Source of the DNA: an uncultured Verrucomicrobiales bacterium
Lineage (GTDB): Bacteria > Verrucomicrobiota > Verrucomicrobiia > Verrucomicrobiales > Akkermansiaceae
Assembly: GCA_937944055.1 (NCBI GenBank)
Contig: CALDZJ010000005.1
Coordinates: forward strand, 45,374 to 109,373
Length of the DNA: 64,000 bases
Direction: 5' to 3'
The notes under the pieces were generated by a model. That model worked only from the letters and a program-made list of their open reading frames with translations, did not search any database and was not told the origin of the DNA. A program made the translations under genes and the position numbers. Numbering within the stretch: position 1 is the stretch's first letter; every line of letters starts with the position of its first letter. Below, in pieces: positions 44,152-53,216 of this stretch.

Positions 44152-46971
44152 ATGTCCTCCCACATATCTTCACGGTTTAACGCCGCCCTTCTGGACGAAA
44201 AATTTGAGCAATGGAGCTACGACCCTCAGTCGGTCGAGCCTAACTGGGCCGCCTTCTTTGAGGGCTTCGAACTAGGCTCCACTGTGCCAAAAAAAGGCGG
44301 GCCTAATGGCACTCCGGTCGGGAATTCTGCTACGCCTGCAGCGGGTGCCACGCCTTCAGCTGGTTCTGCTGCGCCTGATATGCGTCTCTCAGAAGAGCAA
44401 CTTTCCTTCCGTGGGAAAGTGGTCAGTCTCATCTACAATTACCGCACGCTCGGCCACACGCAGGCTCATATCAATCCGCTGGATGACTCAGGCCCGGTGA
44501 ATCCGCGACTAGAGCTGGCTAGCTTCGGGCTCAATGAGGATGATTTAGACCGCGAGGCCTCGACTCAGTTTTTTAGGCAAGGTGAGCCCACCAAGCTGCG
44601 CGATCTCATTGTAGCTCTGAAAGAAACCTACTCGGGACGGACCGGCTTCGAATACATGCACATTCATAACACGGAGGTGCGTAATTGGATCCGCCGTCGG
44701 ATTGAGGATCGCGCGGGCTGTCCGCCCATCACAAGCAATGACCAGAAGCAGGCTTTGCGTTGGCTCATGGAGGCTGAGCTTTTTGAGAACTTTTTGGGGA
44801 AGAAGTTCCTTGGAGAAAAGCGCTTTTCTCTCGAGGGAGGTGAGGGCTTGATGATCATTCTCAATCGCATCTTGGAAGGCTGCCCAGCCCAAGGGGTGAA
44901 GGAAATTGAAATGGGAATGCCGCACCGAGGTCGCCTCAATGTGCTCGCTCACTTTGTGAAGAAGTCGATCTCGACTCTTCTCTATGAATTCACACCAAAC
45001 TACGTGCCTGATCTGGTGGCAGGGGATGGCGATGTGAAGTATCACCTTGGCTATGAAAAGGTTCGCGAATTACCAGATGGTGAAGTCCGCGTCAGTCTCG
45101 CCGCGAACCCCAGCCATCTTGAAGCGGTCAATCCCGTGGTCGAAGGGAAAGCCCGCGCCCGTCAGCGCCTTATCGGAGATGATGAGGTAAAGACGGACCG
45201 GAAGCTGGTGCTCCCACTCTTGCTTCATGGCGATGCGGCATTCGCCGGTCAAGGCCCCGTCGCTGAGGTGCTCAACCTTTCTCAACTCAGAGGATACCGG
45301 ACCGGAGGCACGATCCATGTCATCGTGAATAACCAAATCGGTTTCACCACGATGCCTTCTGATGCCCGCTCCTCTGCCTATGCCACTGATGTCGCCAAGA
45401 TGATCGAGGCTCCGATTCTCCATGTGAATGGTGAGCGTCCAGAGGAGTTAATTTGGGCTGCAGAGTTCGCCCTAGAGTTCCGCCAAGTTTGGGGGCGCGA
45501 TATCGTCATTGATATGTATTGCTACCGCCGACAGGGTCATAATGAGAATGATCAGGCGGCATTCACTCAGCCCCATATCTATCGTAAGATCTCGGGGCGT
45601 AAGACCACGGGTCAACTTTTCCAGGATGAACTCGTGGCTGCCGGAGTCATCACGGCGAGCGAGGGGCAAGCCCTTCACGATGAGATTTGGAGCGGATTGG
45701 ACGCGGGCTTGGAAGACATGCGCAAGCATGAGGAGGATGGAAGCTTTGACGTGTATACAGGCTCCACTGCGGAAGCACAGCCCCCATACTCGCACGATGC
45801 GGTCACGACCGGAATCGATCTGGATACTCTCCAGCACATCGGCAAGGTTCTCACGACGATTCCTGAAGGCTTCACGCTCCACCCGACTCTCGCGAAGCGC
45901 TTCGTGCCACGCCGAGCTGAGGCGATCCAGAATGGAGGACCCTTCGATTGGGCCTTTGCGGAGGCTCTTGCCTTTGGCTCGCTTTTGATCGATGGCTTTC
46001 CGGTGCGTCTTTCTGGGCAAGATTGTCGCCGAGGCACCTTCAGTCAGCGCCATGCTGTCTTCTATGACTATGAGACCCGTGAGCGCTATATTCCGCTGCG
46101 TGAAATCAGCGAGAATCAGGAGCGCTTTTGCGTTTATAATAGCCTCCTCTCAGAAACGGCGGTCCTCGGGTTTGATTATGGATACTCTTTGAGTTGTCCG
46201 AATATGCTCATTCTTTGGGAGGCCCAATTTGGGGACTTCGCGAACGGGGCTCAGGTCATCATCGATCAGTTCATCTCATCCGCCGAGTCAAAGTGGCAGA
46301 CTCCTAGCTCGATGGTCCTCCTCCTTCCTCATGGTTATGAGGGCATGGGGCCAGAGCACTCCAGCGCCCGTCTCGAGCGCTTCCTGCAACTCTGCGCGGA
46401 GAAGAATATGATCGTGGGGAACTTCACCACGCCCGCACAATATTTCCACGCCCTGCGCCGTCAAAAACACTCGCCGACTCGCAAGCCACTCATCTTAATG
46501 ACTCCAAAGAGCCTCCTCACTCATCCACGGGCCATTTCCCAAGTGGAGGACTTTTTAGATGACTCCAGCTTCCGCGAGATTCTCCCAGATCACTACGAGT
46601 TTGAAAAACCAGAGAACGTGACGCGGGTCATCTTCTGCTCCGGTAAAGTCTACTATGATCTCCTCGCTTACCGTGAGGAAAATGAGATTAAAAATGCCGC
46701 CATTGTAAGAGTTGAGCAACTTTACCCTCTCCACACTGAGGAAATAAAGCAGGTCATCAGCCCTTATCGCTCCGCTAAAAAATTCGTGTGGTGCCAAGAA
46801 GAGCCGCTCAATATGGGCGCTTGGTTCTTCATGCAGCCTCGCCTCGAAAAACTCACCCGCAGCAACGTCCGCTATGCGGGCCGCGAGCGCGCTTCCAGTC
46901 CTTCCACCGGCTCTAAGGCCGTTCACAAACGCGAGCAGAAGATGCTCTGCGAAAAAGCTTTCTCAGTTTAA
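44152..46971 (+). CDS. sucA: 2-oxoglutarate dehydrogenase E1 component
   Basis: The 939-residue, homodimeric, thiamine-diphosphate E1 of the 2-oxoglutarate dehydrogenase complex (TCA cycle). The N-terminus has the E2-binding segment FEQWSYDPQSVEPNWAAFFE, followed by a Pro/Ala-rich linker. The ThDP domain carries MGMPHRGRLNVLAHFV, HGDAAFAGQGPVAEVL, IHVIVNNQIGFTT and, in the second half, YGYSLSCPNMLILWEAQFGDF and LLPHGYEGMGPEHSSARLER. All motifs of the family are intact and the length is normal. sucB follows after six bases. As with the other 2-oxoacid dehydrogenase here, lipoamide dehydrogenase (E3) must be encoded elsewhere. Confidence 0.96.
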   Translation: MSSHISSRFNAALLDEKFEQWSYDPQSVEPNWAAFFEGFELGSTVPKKGGPNGTPVGNSATPAAGATPSAGSAAPDMRLSEEQLSFRGKVVSLIYNYRTLGHTQAHINPLDDSGPVNPRLELASFGLNEDDLDREASTQFFRQGEPTKLRDLIVALKETYSGRTGFEYMHIHNTEVRNWIRRRIEDRAGCPPITSNDQKQALRWLMEAELFENFLGKKFLGEKRFSLEGGEGLMIILNRILEGCPAQGVKEIEMGMPHRGRLNVLAHFVKKSISTLLYEFTPNYVPDLVAGDGDVKYHLGYEKVRELPDGEVRVSLAANPSHLEAVNPVVEGKARARQRLIGDDEVKTDRKLVLPLLLHGDAAFAGQGPVAEVLNLSQLRGYRTGGTIHVIVNNQIGFTTMPSDARSSAYATDVAKMIEAPILHVNGERPEELIWAAEFALEFRQVWGRDIVIDMYCYRRQGHNENDQAAFTQPHIYRKISGRKTTGQLFQDELVAAGVITASEGQALHDEIWSGLDAGLEDMRKHEEDGSFDVYTGSTAEAQPPYSHDAVTTGIDLDTLQHIGKVLTTIPEGFTLHPTLAKRFVPRRAEAIQNGGPFDWAFAEALAFGSLLIDGFPVRLSGQDCRRGTFSQRHAVFYDYETRERYIPLREISENQERFCVYNSLLSETAVLGFDYGYSLSCPNMLILWEAQFGDFANGAQVIIDQFISSAESKWQTPSSMVLLLPHGYEGMGPEHSSARLERFLQLCAEKNMIVGNFTTPAQYFHALRRQKHSPTRKPLILMTPKSLLTHPRAISQVEDFLDDSSFREILPDHYEFEKPENVTRVIFCSGKVYYDLLAYREENEIKNAAIVRVEQLYPLHTEEIKQVISPYRSAKKFVWCQEEPLNMGAWFFMQPRLEKLTRSNVRYAGRERASSPSTGSKAVHKREQKMLCEKAFSV

Positions 46972-46977
46972 TTCACC

Positions 46978-48387
46978 ATGCCCCAAGATATTATCATTCC
47001 GTCTGTCGGAGAATCGATCACTTCCGTCCTCATCTCTCGTTGGCACCATGCCGATGGCGCGAGCGTCCAGAAAGGTGAAGTCGTCGCGACCTTAGAAACT
47101 GACAAGGTTTCCCCAGAGATCGAAGCCGCCAGCTCCGGCACGCTCCACATCTCAGTGGCCGAGGGAGAAGAAGTCGGCATCGGCACGGTGATCGGTTCGA
47201 TCAGTGAGGGCGCCAGCGCTCAAACTCCAGACGAGGCGGCTCCCCTTGCCGGAAGTCCCAGCCCCGCCGCATCAACTCCGAGCGGAGAGCTTGTCGATAT
47301 CGTGATGCCTGCCGCAGGTGACTCAATCACTTCAGGCACCATCGCCGCTTGGGCTGTTTCCGATCAAGGCTTCGTGAAAAAAGGAGCCACCGTCCTGACG
47401 GTCGACACTGATAAGGTTTCTCAAGAAATTGAGGCTCAAAGCAGCGGCATCGTGACCATCGAGGTCGCCGAAGGGAGCGAGGTGGAAATTGGCCAAAAAC
47501 TCGGCAGCATCGCCGTCTCAGAGGCCCCAGATTCAGCGGCCACCCCAGCCACCCCAGCCACCCCAGCACCGGCCTCAAGCCCGGCACCTGCGACCCCCGC
47601 AGAGCCCACTCGCAGTGCTTCCGCTGCTTCGGCTTCCGCGCCCTCGCAGCAAGCCAGCCCAGCTGCCAAAGCCCCCATTTCTGAGGAGGGCCGCGTCACT
47701 CGGAAAAAAATGACTCCACTGCGCCGTAAGATCGCCCAGCACCTCGTCAATGCGCAGCAGACCGCCGCGATTCTTACCACTTTTAATGAGGTCGATATGA
47801 CTGCCGTGATGCAGCTCCGCAAGTCCGTGCAAGAGGACTTTGTTGCCAAGCACGGAGTGAAGCTAGGCTTCATGTCTCTTTTCACGAAGGCCGTGGTGCA
47901 AGCTCTCAAGGAGGTTCCTTCGATCAATGCCAGCATCGAAGAAAATGAGATTGTTCAAAACCATTTCTATGATGTCGGCATCGCCATCGGGACTGAAAAG
48001 GGCCTCATCGTGCCTGTCGTCCGTGATTGTGATCAGAAGTCTTTTGCCGAGATTGAGAAAGATATTATCAACTATGCCGTCAAGTCCAAGGAAGGTAAAA
48101 TCGAACTCTCAGACCTCACTGGGGGCGTCTTCACAATCTCGAATGGTGGAGTTTACGGATCCCTCCTGAGCACTCCTATTCTCAATCCTCCTCAAAGCGG
48201 AATTCTCGGAATGCATACCATTCAGCAGCGCCCCATGGCGGTGAACGGAGAGGTCAAAATCCGTCCCATGATGTATCTCGCGATGAGCTACGATCATCGC
48301 TTGGTCGATGGTAAGGAGGCGGTCACTTTCTTGATTAAGATTAAGGACTGCCTAGAGAACCCGACCCGCATGATGCTAGAGGTCTAA
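46978..48387 (+). CDS. sucB: Dihydrolipoamide succinyltransferase (E2), two lipoyl domains, no visible subunit-binding domain
   Basis: The 469-residue E2 of the 2-oxoglutarate dehydrogenase complex. Two lipoyl domains stand in tandem: residues 1-78 with lipoyl lysine K43 ([10 protein letters not shown]) and 103-180 with K145 ([10 protein letters not shown]). An Ala/Pro/Ser-rich linker (about 181-237, with a 9-bp repeat coding ATP) leads directly to [19 protein letters not shown], the start of the catalytic domain, which ends with [13 protein letters not shown] (catalytic His near 440). The peripheral subunit-binding domain usually found between lipoyl and catalytic domains is not seen, although the other E2 in this window has it. 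It lies six bases after sucA. Confidence 0.94.
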   Translation: MPQDIIIPSVGESITSVLISRWHHADGASVQKGEVVATLETDKVSPEIEAASSGTLHISVAEGEEVGIGTVIGSISEGASAQTPDEAAPLAGSPSPAASTPSGELVDIVMPAAGDSITSGTIAAWAVSDQGFVKKGATVLTVDTDKVSQEIEAQSSGIVTIEVAEGSEVEIGQKLGSIAVSEAPDSAATPATPATPAPASSPAPATPAEPTRSASAASASAPSQQASPAAKAPISEEGRVTRKKMTPLRRKIAQHLVNAQQTAAILTTFNEVDMTAVMQLRKSVQEDFVAKHGVKLGFMSLFTKAVVQALKEVPSINASIEENEIVQNHFYDVGIAIGTEKGLIVPVVRDCDQKSFAEIEKDIINYAVKSKEGKIELSDLTGGVFTISNGGVYGSLLSTPILNPPQSGILGMHTIQQRPMAVNGEVKIRPMMYLAMSYDHRLVDGKEAVTFLIKIKDCLENPTRMMLEV

Positions 48388-48474
48388 AGAGATTGAACAG
48401 TCTGGAGGATTGAGCATCTTAGAATCTCACTTTATCCTCGAAAGCCGAGCGGAATTAGCGGCGTAATATCCCTT

Positions 48475-51400
48475 ATGCCCACTCCGTCCACGGGTCTCCC
48501 GCTCGAGATTCAATCCGGCCTCATCTCGCTGCGTCGCCGGATCCGTCACGTGCAGATCCTGCGGGGGCTTTTACGGACCGCGCTTGTCTTCCTTGCGGGC
48601 CTCTTTTTGCTCATTGCGCTGGATTATTTTTTTGCCCCCTTATCGTGGTGGTTCCGGACCAGTCTCTTCTTTCTCTGGCTCGCGAGTATAGTCCTCGCTA
48701 TCTCTCTTTTTATGATCCGTCCGCTGATGACGAGGCTCAGCTTGCATCGTCTCGCTCGTTGGCTGGAGCTTCGTCACCCTGAAACGGAGGAGCGCATAAG
48801 TAGCACGATAGAGTTCTCAGACTCTGCATTTTCTGGGCGCGATCAAGTCTCTCCGGCCCTTCTTGCTGAGCTTTCCCGAGAAGCGGTCTTTGATATTGCT
48901 AAGATCGATCCGCAGGAAGAGGTGAGGACCCGTCGAATCCGCCCAAGCTTATTCGCCTTTGGTGCCGGCTGCCTTCTGCTGCTGGGGCTCTTTCTTCTGT
49001 GGCCTCCTGAAATGGGCCGCTTGCTGACCCGTGCGCTTTCTCCTTTATCAGATTTAGGAAATGCCGGTGCCGTGCGCTTCGAGATCCAGCCCGGAGAGGT
49101 CGAGATCTTAGAAGGGGAGAAACTGGCGATTCAACTCACCTACACGGGCCCCTTAGATGAGCCGCTCCAGTTTCTCATGGAGAAGGATGGCGAAAGCTTG
49201 GCCGAGACCCTGCAGCCCATTCGCTCGCAAGATGATCAGCACACCTTTCTCTATCATGTCCATGCGGCGGATCGCAGCTTTCATTACTCAGCGCGTGTCG
49301 CGGGGGATCTGAGTGATCGCTTCGAGGCGCGGGTCTATCCCTTACCTCGTTTACGCGATCCCATCGTGACTTTGAAGTTCCCATCTTACACCGGCTGGCC
49401 GGATCGTGAGCAGTCGCTCGGTAATGGGGTCCAAGCTCTCACCGGAAGCGAGGTCACGATTCGAGGGCGTTTTGAAAGCCCGCTGGAAAGCGCGGAACTC
49501 TTGATGGATTCCCCCGCCTTCGGCCAGGCCGCGCTCCTTCCCTCAGCTGATGCTGACGACAGCACGGAGTTGACTTGGACGGGGATTTTTCCATCTGAGC
49601 TAGATGCCAAGGCCACGGTAAAGGTGAAGCACTTCCTCGGGCCAGAGCTGGAAGTCTCAGTATTTTCGCTGAAATCAATCGCCGACCCTGCGCCTCTCGT
49701 TAAGCTTCTCACCCCGAGGCTCCGCAGCTTCCGAGTTAAGGCAGATGAGCAAGTAATCATGACTTATGAGGTGATCGAGGCCCTAGGATTGGCGAAGGCT
49801 GAAATTGAGTTGCAAGTGAATGGTCAAATGGTCGATCCTCTCCGCGAACTTCTTCCCGAGCGGAGCAGCCTCAGCAATCCGGGAGAGTGGGATGGGAGAG
49901 AACGAGACCCCAGCGCGCCACGCCACGATTCACTCTGGAACGGGGAAGCGATGGTCTTCCTAGGCAGCCTCGTCTCACAGCATCCTGATGCTCGCACTTT
50001 CAAAATGCGGCTTGCCCTGCACGATCAGCGCCCCGCTGAGTTGGCAGGCCCCGGAGTGGGCTATTCCGAGTGGTTAGAATTCCAGCTGGATCCCAAGGCC
50101 CCTTCACTCGTCCGCCAAGAACTCGAGGAAGAAGCCCGCGACATTCGCGAAAACGTGGGGCAGGCGATTCGTGAAATCCAAGAGGCCAAGAGAATCATGC
50201 AGCAAGCGAAGAGAGAACTCCATCACGCGGAGGTTACGCAGCGCAGTGAGAAAGCCCTCAGCGACTCCCGTGAAAAACTCACGGCCACGCAGGAGAATTT
50301 AAACGAATTAAGCGAGCGTATGAAGCAAGGCGTTCAGGAGCACCGTCGTAAGGACGTTCAGAATACGCTCGCAAAGCTCGATGAGGCAAAGCAAGCGCTT
50401 GAAAAATCCGCGCTGCAAGATCGTCCAGAATCTCGAAAAGCCCAAGTGGATCAGGCTCATCGCAAGAGCCAAGAAGCGGTCACAAATCTCCGCGAATTGC
50501 AGCAAGAACTGCGTAGAGACGAAGGAAAGCTTGATGACCTCGCCCGCCTTCAGGAGATGGCTCAGCGGCAGGAGGCACTCGCTCGCGAAGCCAGCGCACA
50601 GGCGATCGACCAAATTTGGCAAAACAAGCAGCGCCAACTTCGGGAAGAAATCCGGCGCAAAGTACAGCAATCCCCCCAAGCCAAAGCCGCTGCGATGAAG
50701 GCGCAAAGCGAGCGCGCAGCTCAGCTCGCAAAGGAAGCGGCCACCCTAGAACAAGCGCAAAAAGCGCTGGCAAAGCTCGCCCCAGAACAAGACGCGGCAG
50801 CAGCAAGCGCGGCAGTCCGGGCGGCAGAACTCGCAGAAGAGATTCAGAGTATTCCAGAAATCGAGGGCAATGCGCTCGCCCAAGCTAAAAACCAAGCAGA
50901 GCAAGCTTCGCAAAAATCGGCACAAGCCAGCCAATCACAGCAAGCTGGCCAAGCCTCAAAACAACACCAGCAAGCGGCCGAAAAATTAGGGCAAGTGAGC
51001 CAATCACTCACCCGAGCATCTCGGGAACTCGCTCAGCGAGCCGCGCAGGCCGCCCAGCAAAGCGAGAACCCACAAAAGGCTCCCGCGCCCGCTGCACAAA
51101 TGGCGGAAGCACTCCAACAAAGCGCGCAAGCCGCCCAAGCAAGTGCCCGTGCGAGCGAGTCCCAAAAAGCCAGCTCCAGCGCTCAGGCCAGCGCTCAGGC
51201 CAGCGCGCAAGCAGCAGCTCAGGCCCTCCGCGCAGCGGCCCAGCAAGCGAAAGAGAAGATGAAACGCGGGGGCGAGGCCGGAGCAAAAACAAGTCAGGCC
51301 GCTGAGGAGAGTGGCCCTGCTGACTCTGTTGATCCCGGCCAAGCGGCCCAGGAGGCCCAGGAGGCGCGCGATGCAGAGGAAGGGCCACGCCTCGCTCAGA

Positions 51401-51573
51401 GCGAGCAGGGCGTTCCTCCCGAATTAGCAAAACTTGGCATCAGCACTTCCGACTGGGAAAAAATTAAGGCCAATATGAATACCGATCTCAGCGGATCAGC
51501 GGGCACCGTCATTCCTGATGACTACCGCCAGCTCGTTAAAAAATACTTCGAGCAAATGATTAAAGAACAATGA
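48475..51573 (+). CDS. DUF4175-type membrane protein with an Ala/Gln-rich coiled coil
   Basis: A 1,032-residue protein with two N-terminal membrane helices (about 35-53, LLRTALVFLAGLFLLIALDY; and about 60-80) and a third near 160-178 (LFAFGAGCLLLLGLFLLWPP). Then come beta-rich extracytoplasmic segments (about 195-470: FEIQPGEVEILEGEKLAIQ, VTLKFPSYTGWP, a layout seen in DUF4175 proteins) and a very long helix-forming region (about 545-960) that becomes extremely Ala/Gln/Ser rich after 750. A short conserved-looking tail ends GTVIPDDYRQLVKKYFEQMI. DUF4175 proteins of Verrucomicrobiota and Planctomycetota are typically near MoxR, DUF58 and squalene-cyclase-like genes. It overlaps the next gene by four bases. 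Function unknown. Confidence 0.82.
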   Translation: MPTPSTGLPLEIQSGLISLRRRIRHVQILRGLLRTALVFLAGLFLLIALDYFFAPLSWWFRTSLFFLWLASIVLAISLFMIRPLMTRLSLHRLARWLELRHPETEERISSTIEFSDSAFSGRDQVSPALLAELSREAVFDIAKIDPQEEVRTRRIRPSLFAFGAGCLLLLGLFLLWPPEMGRLLTRALSPLSDLGNAGAVRFEIQPGEVEILEGEKLAIQLTYTGPLDEPLQFLMEKDGESLAETLQPIRSQDDQHTFLYHVHAADRSFHYSARVAGDLSDRFEARVYPLPRLRDPIVTLKFPSYTGWPDREQSLGNGVQALTGSEVTIRGRFESPLESAELLMDSPAFGQAALLPSADADDSTELTWTGIFPSELDAKATVKVKHFLGPELEVSVFSLKSIADPAPLVKLLTPRLRSFRVKADEQVIMTYEVIEALGLAKAEIELQVNGQMVDPLRELLPERSSLSNPGEWDGRERDPSAPRHDSLWNGEAMVFLGSLVSQHPDARTFKMRLALHDQRPAELAGPGVGYSEWLEFQLDPKAPSLVRQELEEEARDIRENVGQAIREIQEAKRIMQQAKRELHHAEVTQRSEKALSDSREKLTATQENLNELSERMKQGVQEHRRKDVQNTLAKLDEAKQALEKSALQDRPESRKAQVDQAHRKSQEAVTNLRELQQELRRDEGKLDDLARLQEMAQRQEALAREASAQAIDQIWQNKQRQLREEIRRKVQQSPQAKAAAMKAQSERAAQLAKEAATLEQAQKALAKLAPEQDAAAASAAVRAAELAEEIQSIPEIEGNALAQAKNQAEQASQKSAQASQSQQAGQASKQHQQAAEKLGQVSQSLTRASRELAQRAAQAAQQSENPQKAPAPAAQMAEALQQSAQAAQASARASESQKASSSAQASAQASAQAAAQALRAAAQQAKEKMKRGGEAGAKTSQAAEESGPADSVDPGQAAQEAQEARDAEEGPRLAQSEQGVPPELAKLGISTSDWEKIKANMNTDLSGSAGTVIPDDYRQLVKKYFEQMIKEQ

Positions 51574-52631
51574 AAATGCGCTTTCTCATTCACTTTCTCG
51601 GCTTACTGGCCTTCCTCAGCCTCTCTTGCCCCGCTCAGGAAATCGCTCCCAGCGTCTTTGCGAAGTGGCGTGAAAAGGTCGACCCCGCGGTGGAGCGCGG
51701 ACTCCAATATCTGGTCCGCGTGCAGCGTAATGATGGAAGCTATCCCGGCAGCTACGGAGACTCCTGCGGAATTCCCGCCCTTGCCGGCATGGCTTACCTG
51801 TCGCGCGGCCACTTGGCCACAGAAGGCCCCTACGCCAATTCCCTGAACCAGATCATTGATTTTTTAATCTCGCGCCAAAACCGCGAAGGCCTTTACACGG
51901 GCGGGCAATTTGGGAGCGGGCCGATGTATGGCCACAATATCGCCACTCTTTTCCTCTCTGAGATTTCTGGAATGGTCGACCCCGCACGCCAGAAAAAGAT
52001 CAACGCCAGCCTTCCGCGCGCCCTCGCCCTGATCCTGCGTGCGCAGGCCGTGAAGAAAGAAGCTCGGCATCAAGGCGGTTGGCGCTACCACCCGAACTCA
52101 AAGGACTCAGATACCTCATGCAGCGGTTGGGCCCTCATGGCGCTGCGCTCCGCCAAGCTGAATGGCGCCAAGGTCCCAGACCAAGCGATCAAAGATGCGG
52201 TAAAGTATCTCTACCGGAATTTTTCGCGAAAGAATGGCCACTTCGGCTATTCCAGCCCTCATAATCAAAAAAATTCCCTCACCGGAATGGGCCTCCTCTG
52301 CCTCGAGCTTTGCGGAGAGCACGGAAAGGAGTCTACCCTGAAAGCGGCCGACTTCATCCTGCGGAACTTTCGCTCGCTCGAAGGGGCACAATTCGAGTTC
52401 TACGGGAATTATTACAATGCGCAGGCCATGTTTCAAATCGGGGGCAAGTATTGGGAAACCTACGCTGATTGGATGTACGAGACTTACTTAAGTCAGCAAA
52501 AAAATGACGGCTCTTGGTATAGTAAAGAAGCGGGGCAAGTTTACGGCACAGCCATGATGACGCTGGCCTTCACCGTGCCTTATCGGCAACTCCCGATCTA
52601 TCAGCGTGACGAAACGGTGGACGAGGAGTAA
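51570..52631 (+). CDS. Exported prenyltransferase/squalene-cyclase-repeat protein
   Basis: A 353-residue protein with a Sec signal peptide (MRFLIHFLGLLAFLSLSCPAQE; the final cysteine may be a lipobox, LSC). The mature part is an alpha-alpha toroid with squalene-cyclase-type repeats: VQRNDGSYPGSYGDSCG, QNREGLYTGGQFGSGPMYGH, AVKKEARHQGGWRYHP, and QQKNDGSWYSKEAGQVYGTA. It lacks the DxDD catalytic motif of real hopene cyclases and is half their length, so a terpene-cyclising activity is unlikely; similar periplasmic proteins in Planctomycetota and Verrucomicrobiota are of unknown role. Its ATG overlaps the stop of the DUF4175 gene, and the TPR gene follows after nine bases. Confidence 0.85.
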   Translation: MKMRFLIHFLGLLAFLSLSCPAQEIAPSVFAKWREKVDPAVERGLQYLVRVQRNDGSYPGSYGDSCGIPALAGMAYLSRGHLATEGPYANSLNQIIDFLISRQNREGLYTGGQFGSGPMYGHNIATLFLSEISGMVDPARQKKINASLPRALALILRAQAVKKEARHQGGWRYHPNSKDSDTSCSGWALMALRSAKLNGAKVPDQAIKDAVKYLYRNFSRKNGHFGYSSPHNQKNSLTGMGLLCLELCGEHGKESTLKAADFILRNFRSLEGAQFEFYGNYYNAQAMFQIGGKYWETYADWMYETYLSQQKNDGSWYSKEAGQVYGTAMMTLAFTVPYRQLPIYQRDETVDEE

Positions 52632-52640
52632 GCTCCGCCC

Positions 52641-53216
52641 ATGTCCGAGATTGAGGAACTTTATCAGGCCTTAGAAGAAGCCCGCGAGGCAGATCAAGTG
52701 GCCAGCGCCTGCCTCATCTATGAGGAAATTCTCACTCAAGAAGACACGGAAAACCTCTTCTCCTCTCTCCTTTACGCCACCGATCTCATCGATTTTGGAA
52801 ATTTTTCCCAAGCAGAAGCCACCCTAGAGCGGCTCGGCGAACTTTGCGAAGATGACGAAGAAAAAGAGCTCCTCCTCTTTAACAAAGCGACCCTATACGA
52901 GAAAACGGGCCGCTTTGCCGACGCTGAAAAATATTACCGCGCGGCTCATGAAAAAAATACAACCCGGGGGGAACTCCTCCTCATGGCCGCCAATATGGCC
53001 TTCCAGCGAGCAGAAGCGGCCAAGGCTGAGTATCTGGTCCGCGAGGCCCTAAAATACCAATGCGAGAAAGATGAAGCCTACGCCAGCCTCGGCGGCTACC
53101 TCGCTAGCCAACGCCGCTTCTCTGAAGCCCGCGAGGCCTTCCTAGAAGTCCTAAAAGCTGACCCCAGCAACGAGCATGCCGCAGAGTGGCTCGAGGATCT
53201 TGAACAGGTGCTCTAG
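52641..53216 (+). CDS. Tetratricopeptide-repeat protein
   Basis: A 191-residue, acidic, all-helical protein built of about five TPR-like repeats, for example FSQAEATLERLGELCEDDEE, LFNKATLYEKTGRFADAEKY, YYRAAHEKNTTRGELLLMAA and EAYASLGGYLASQRRFSEAR. No signal peptide, so it is probably cytoplasmic. TPR proteins hold complexes together; the gene order suggests it serves the DUF4175 and squalene-cyclase-like proteins encoded just upstream in the same operon. Its stop overlaps that of the convergent mcrC gene by four bases, so the border of the accessory region is here. Confidence 0.88.
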   Translation: MSEIEELYQALEEAREADQVASACLIYEEILTQEDTENLFSSLLYATDLIDFGNFSQAEATLERLGELCEDDEEKELLLFNKATLYEKTGRFADAEKYYRAAHEKNTTRGELLLMAANMAFQRAEAAKAEYLVREALKYQCEKDEAYASLGGYLASQRRFSEAREAFLEVLKADPSNEHAAEWLEDLEQVL

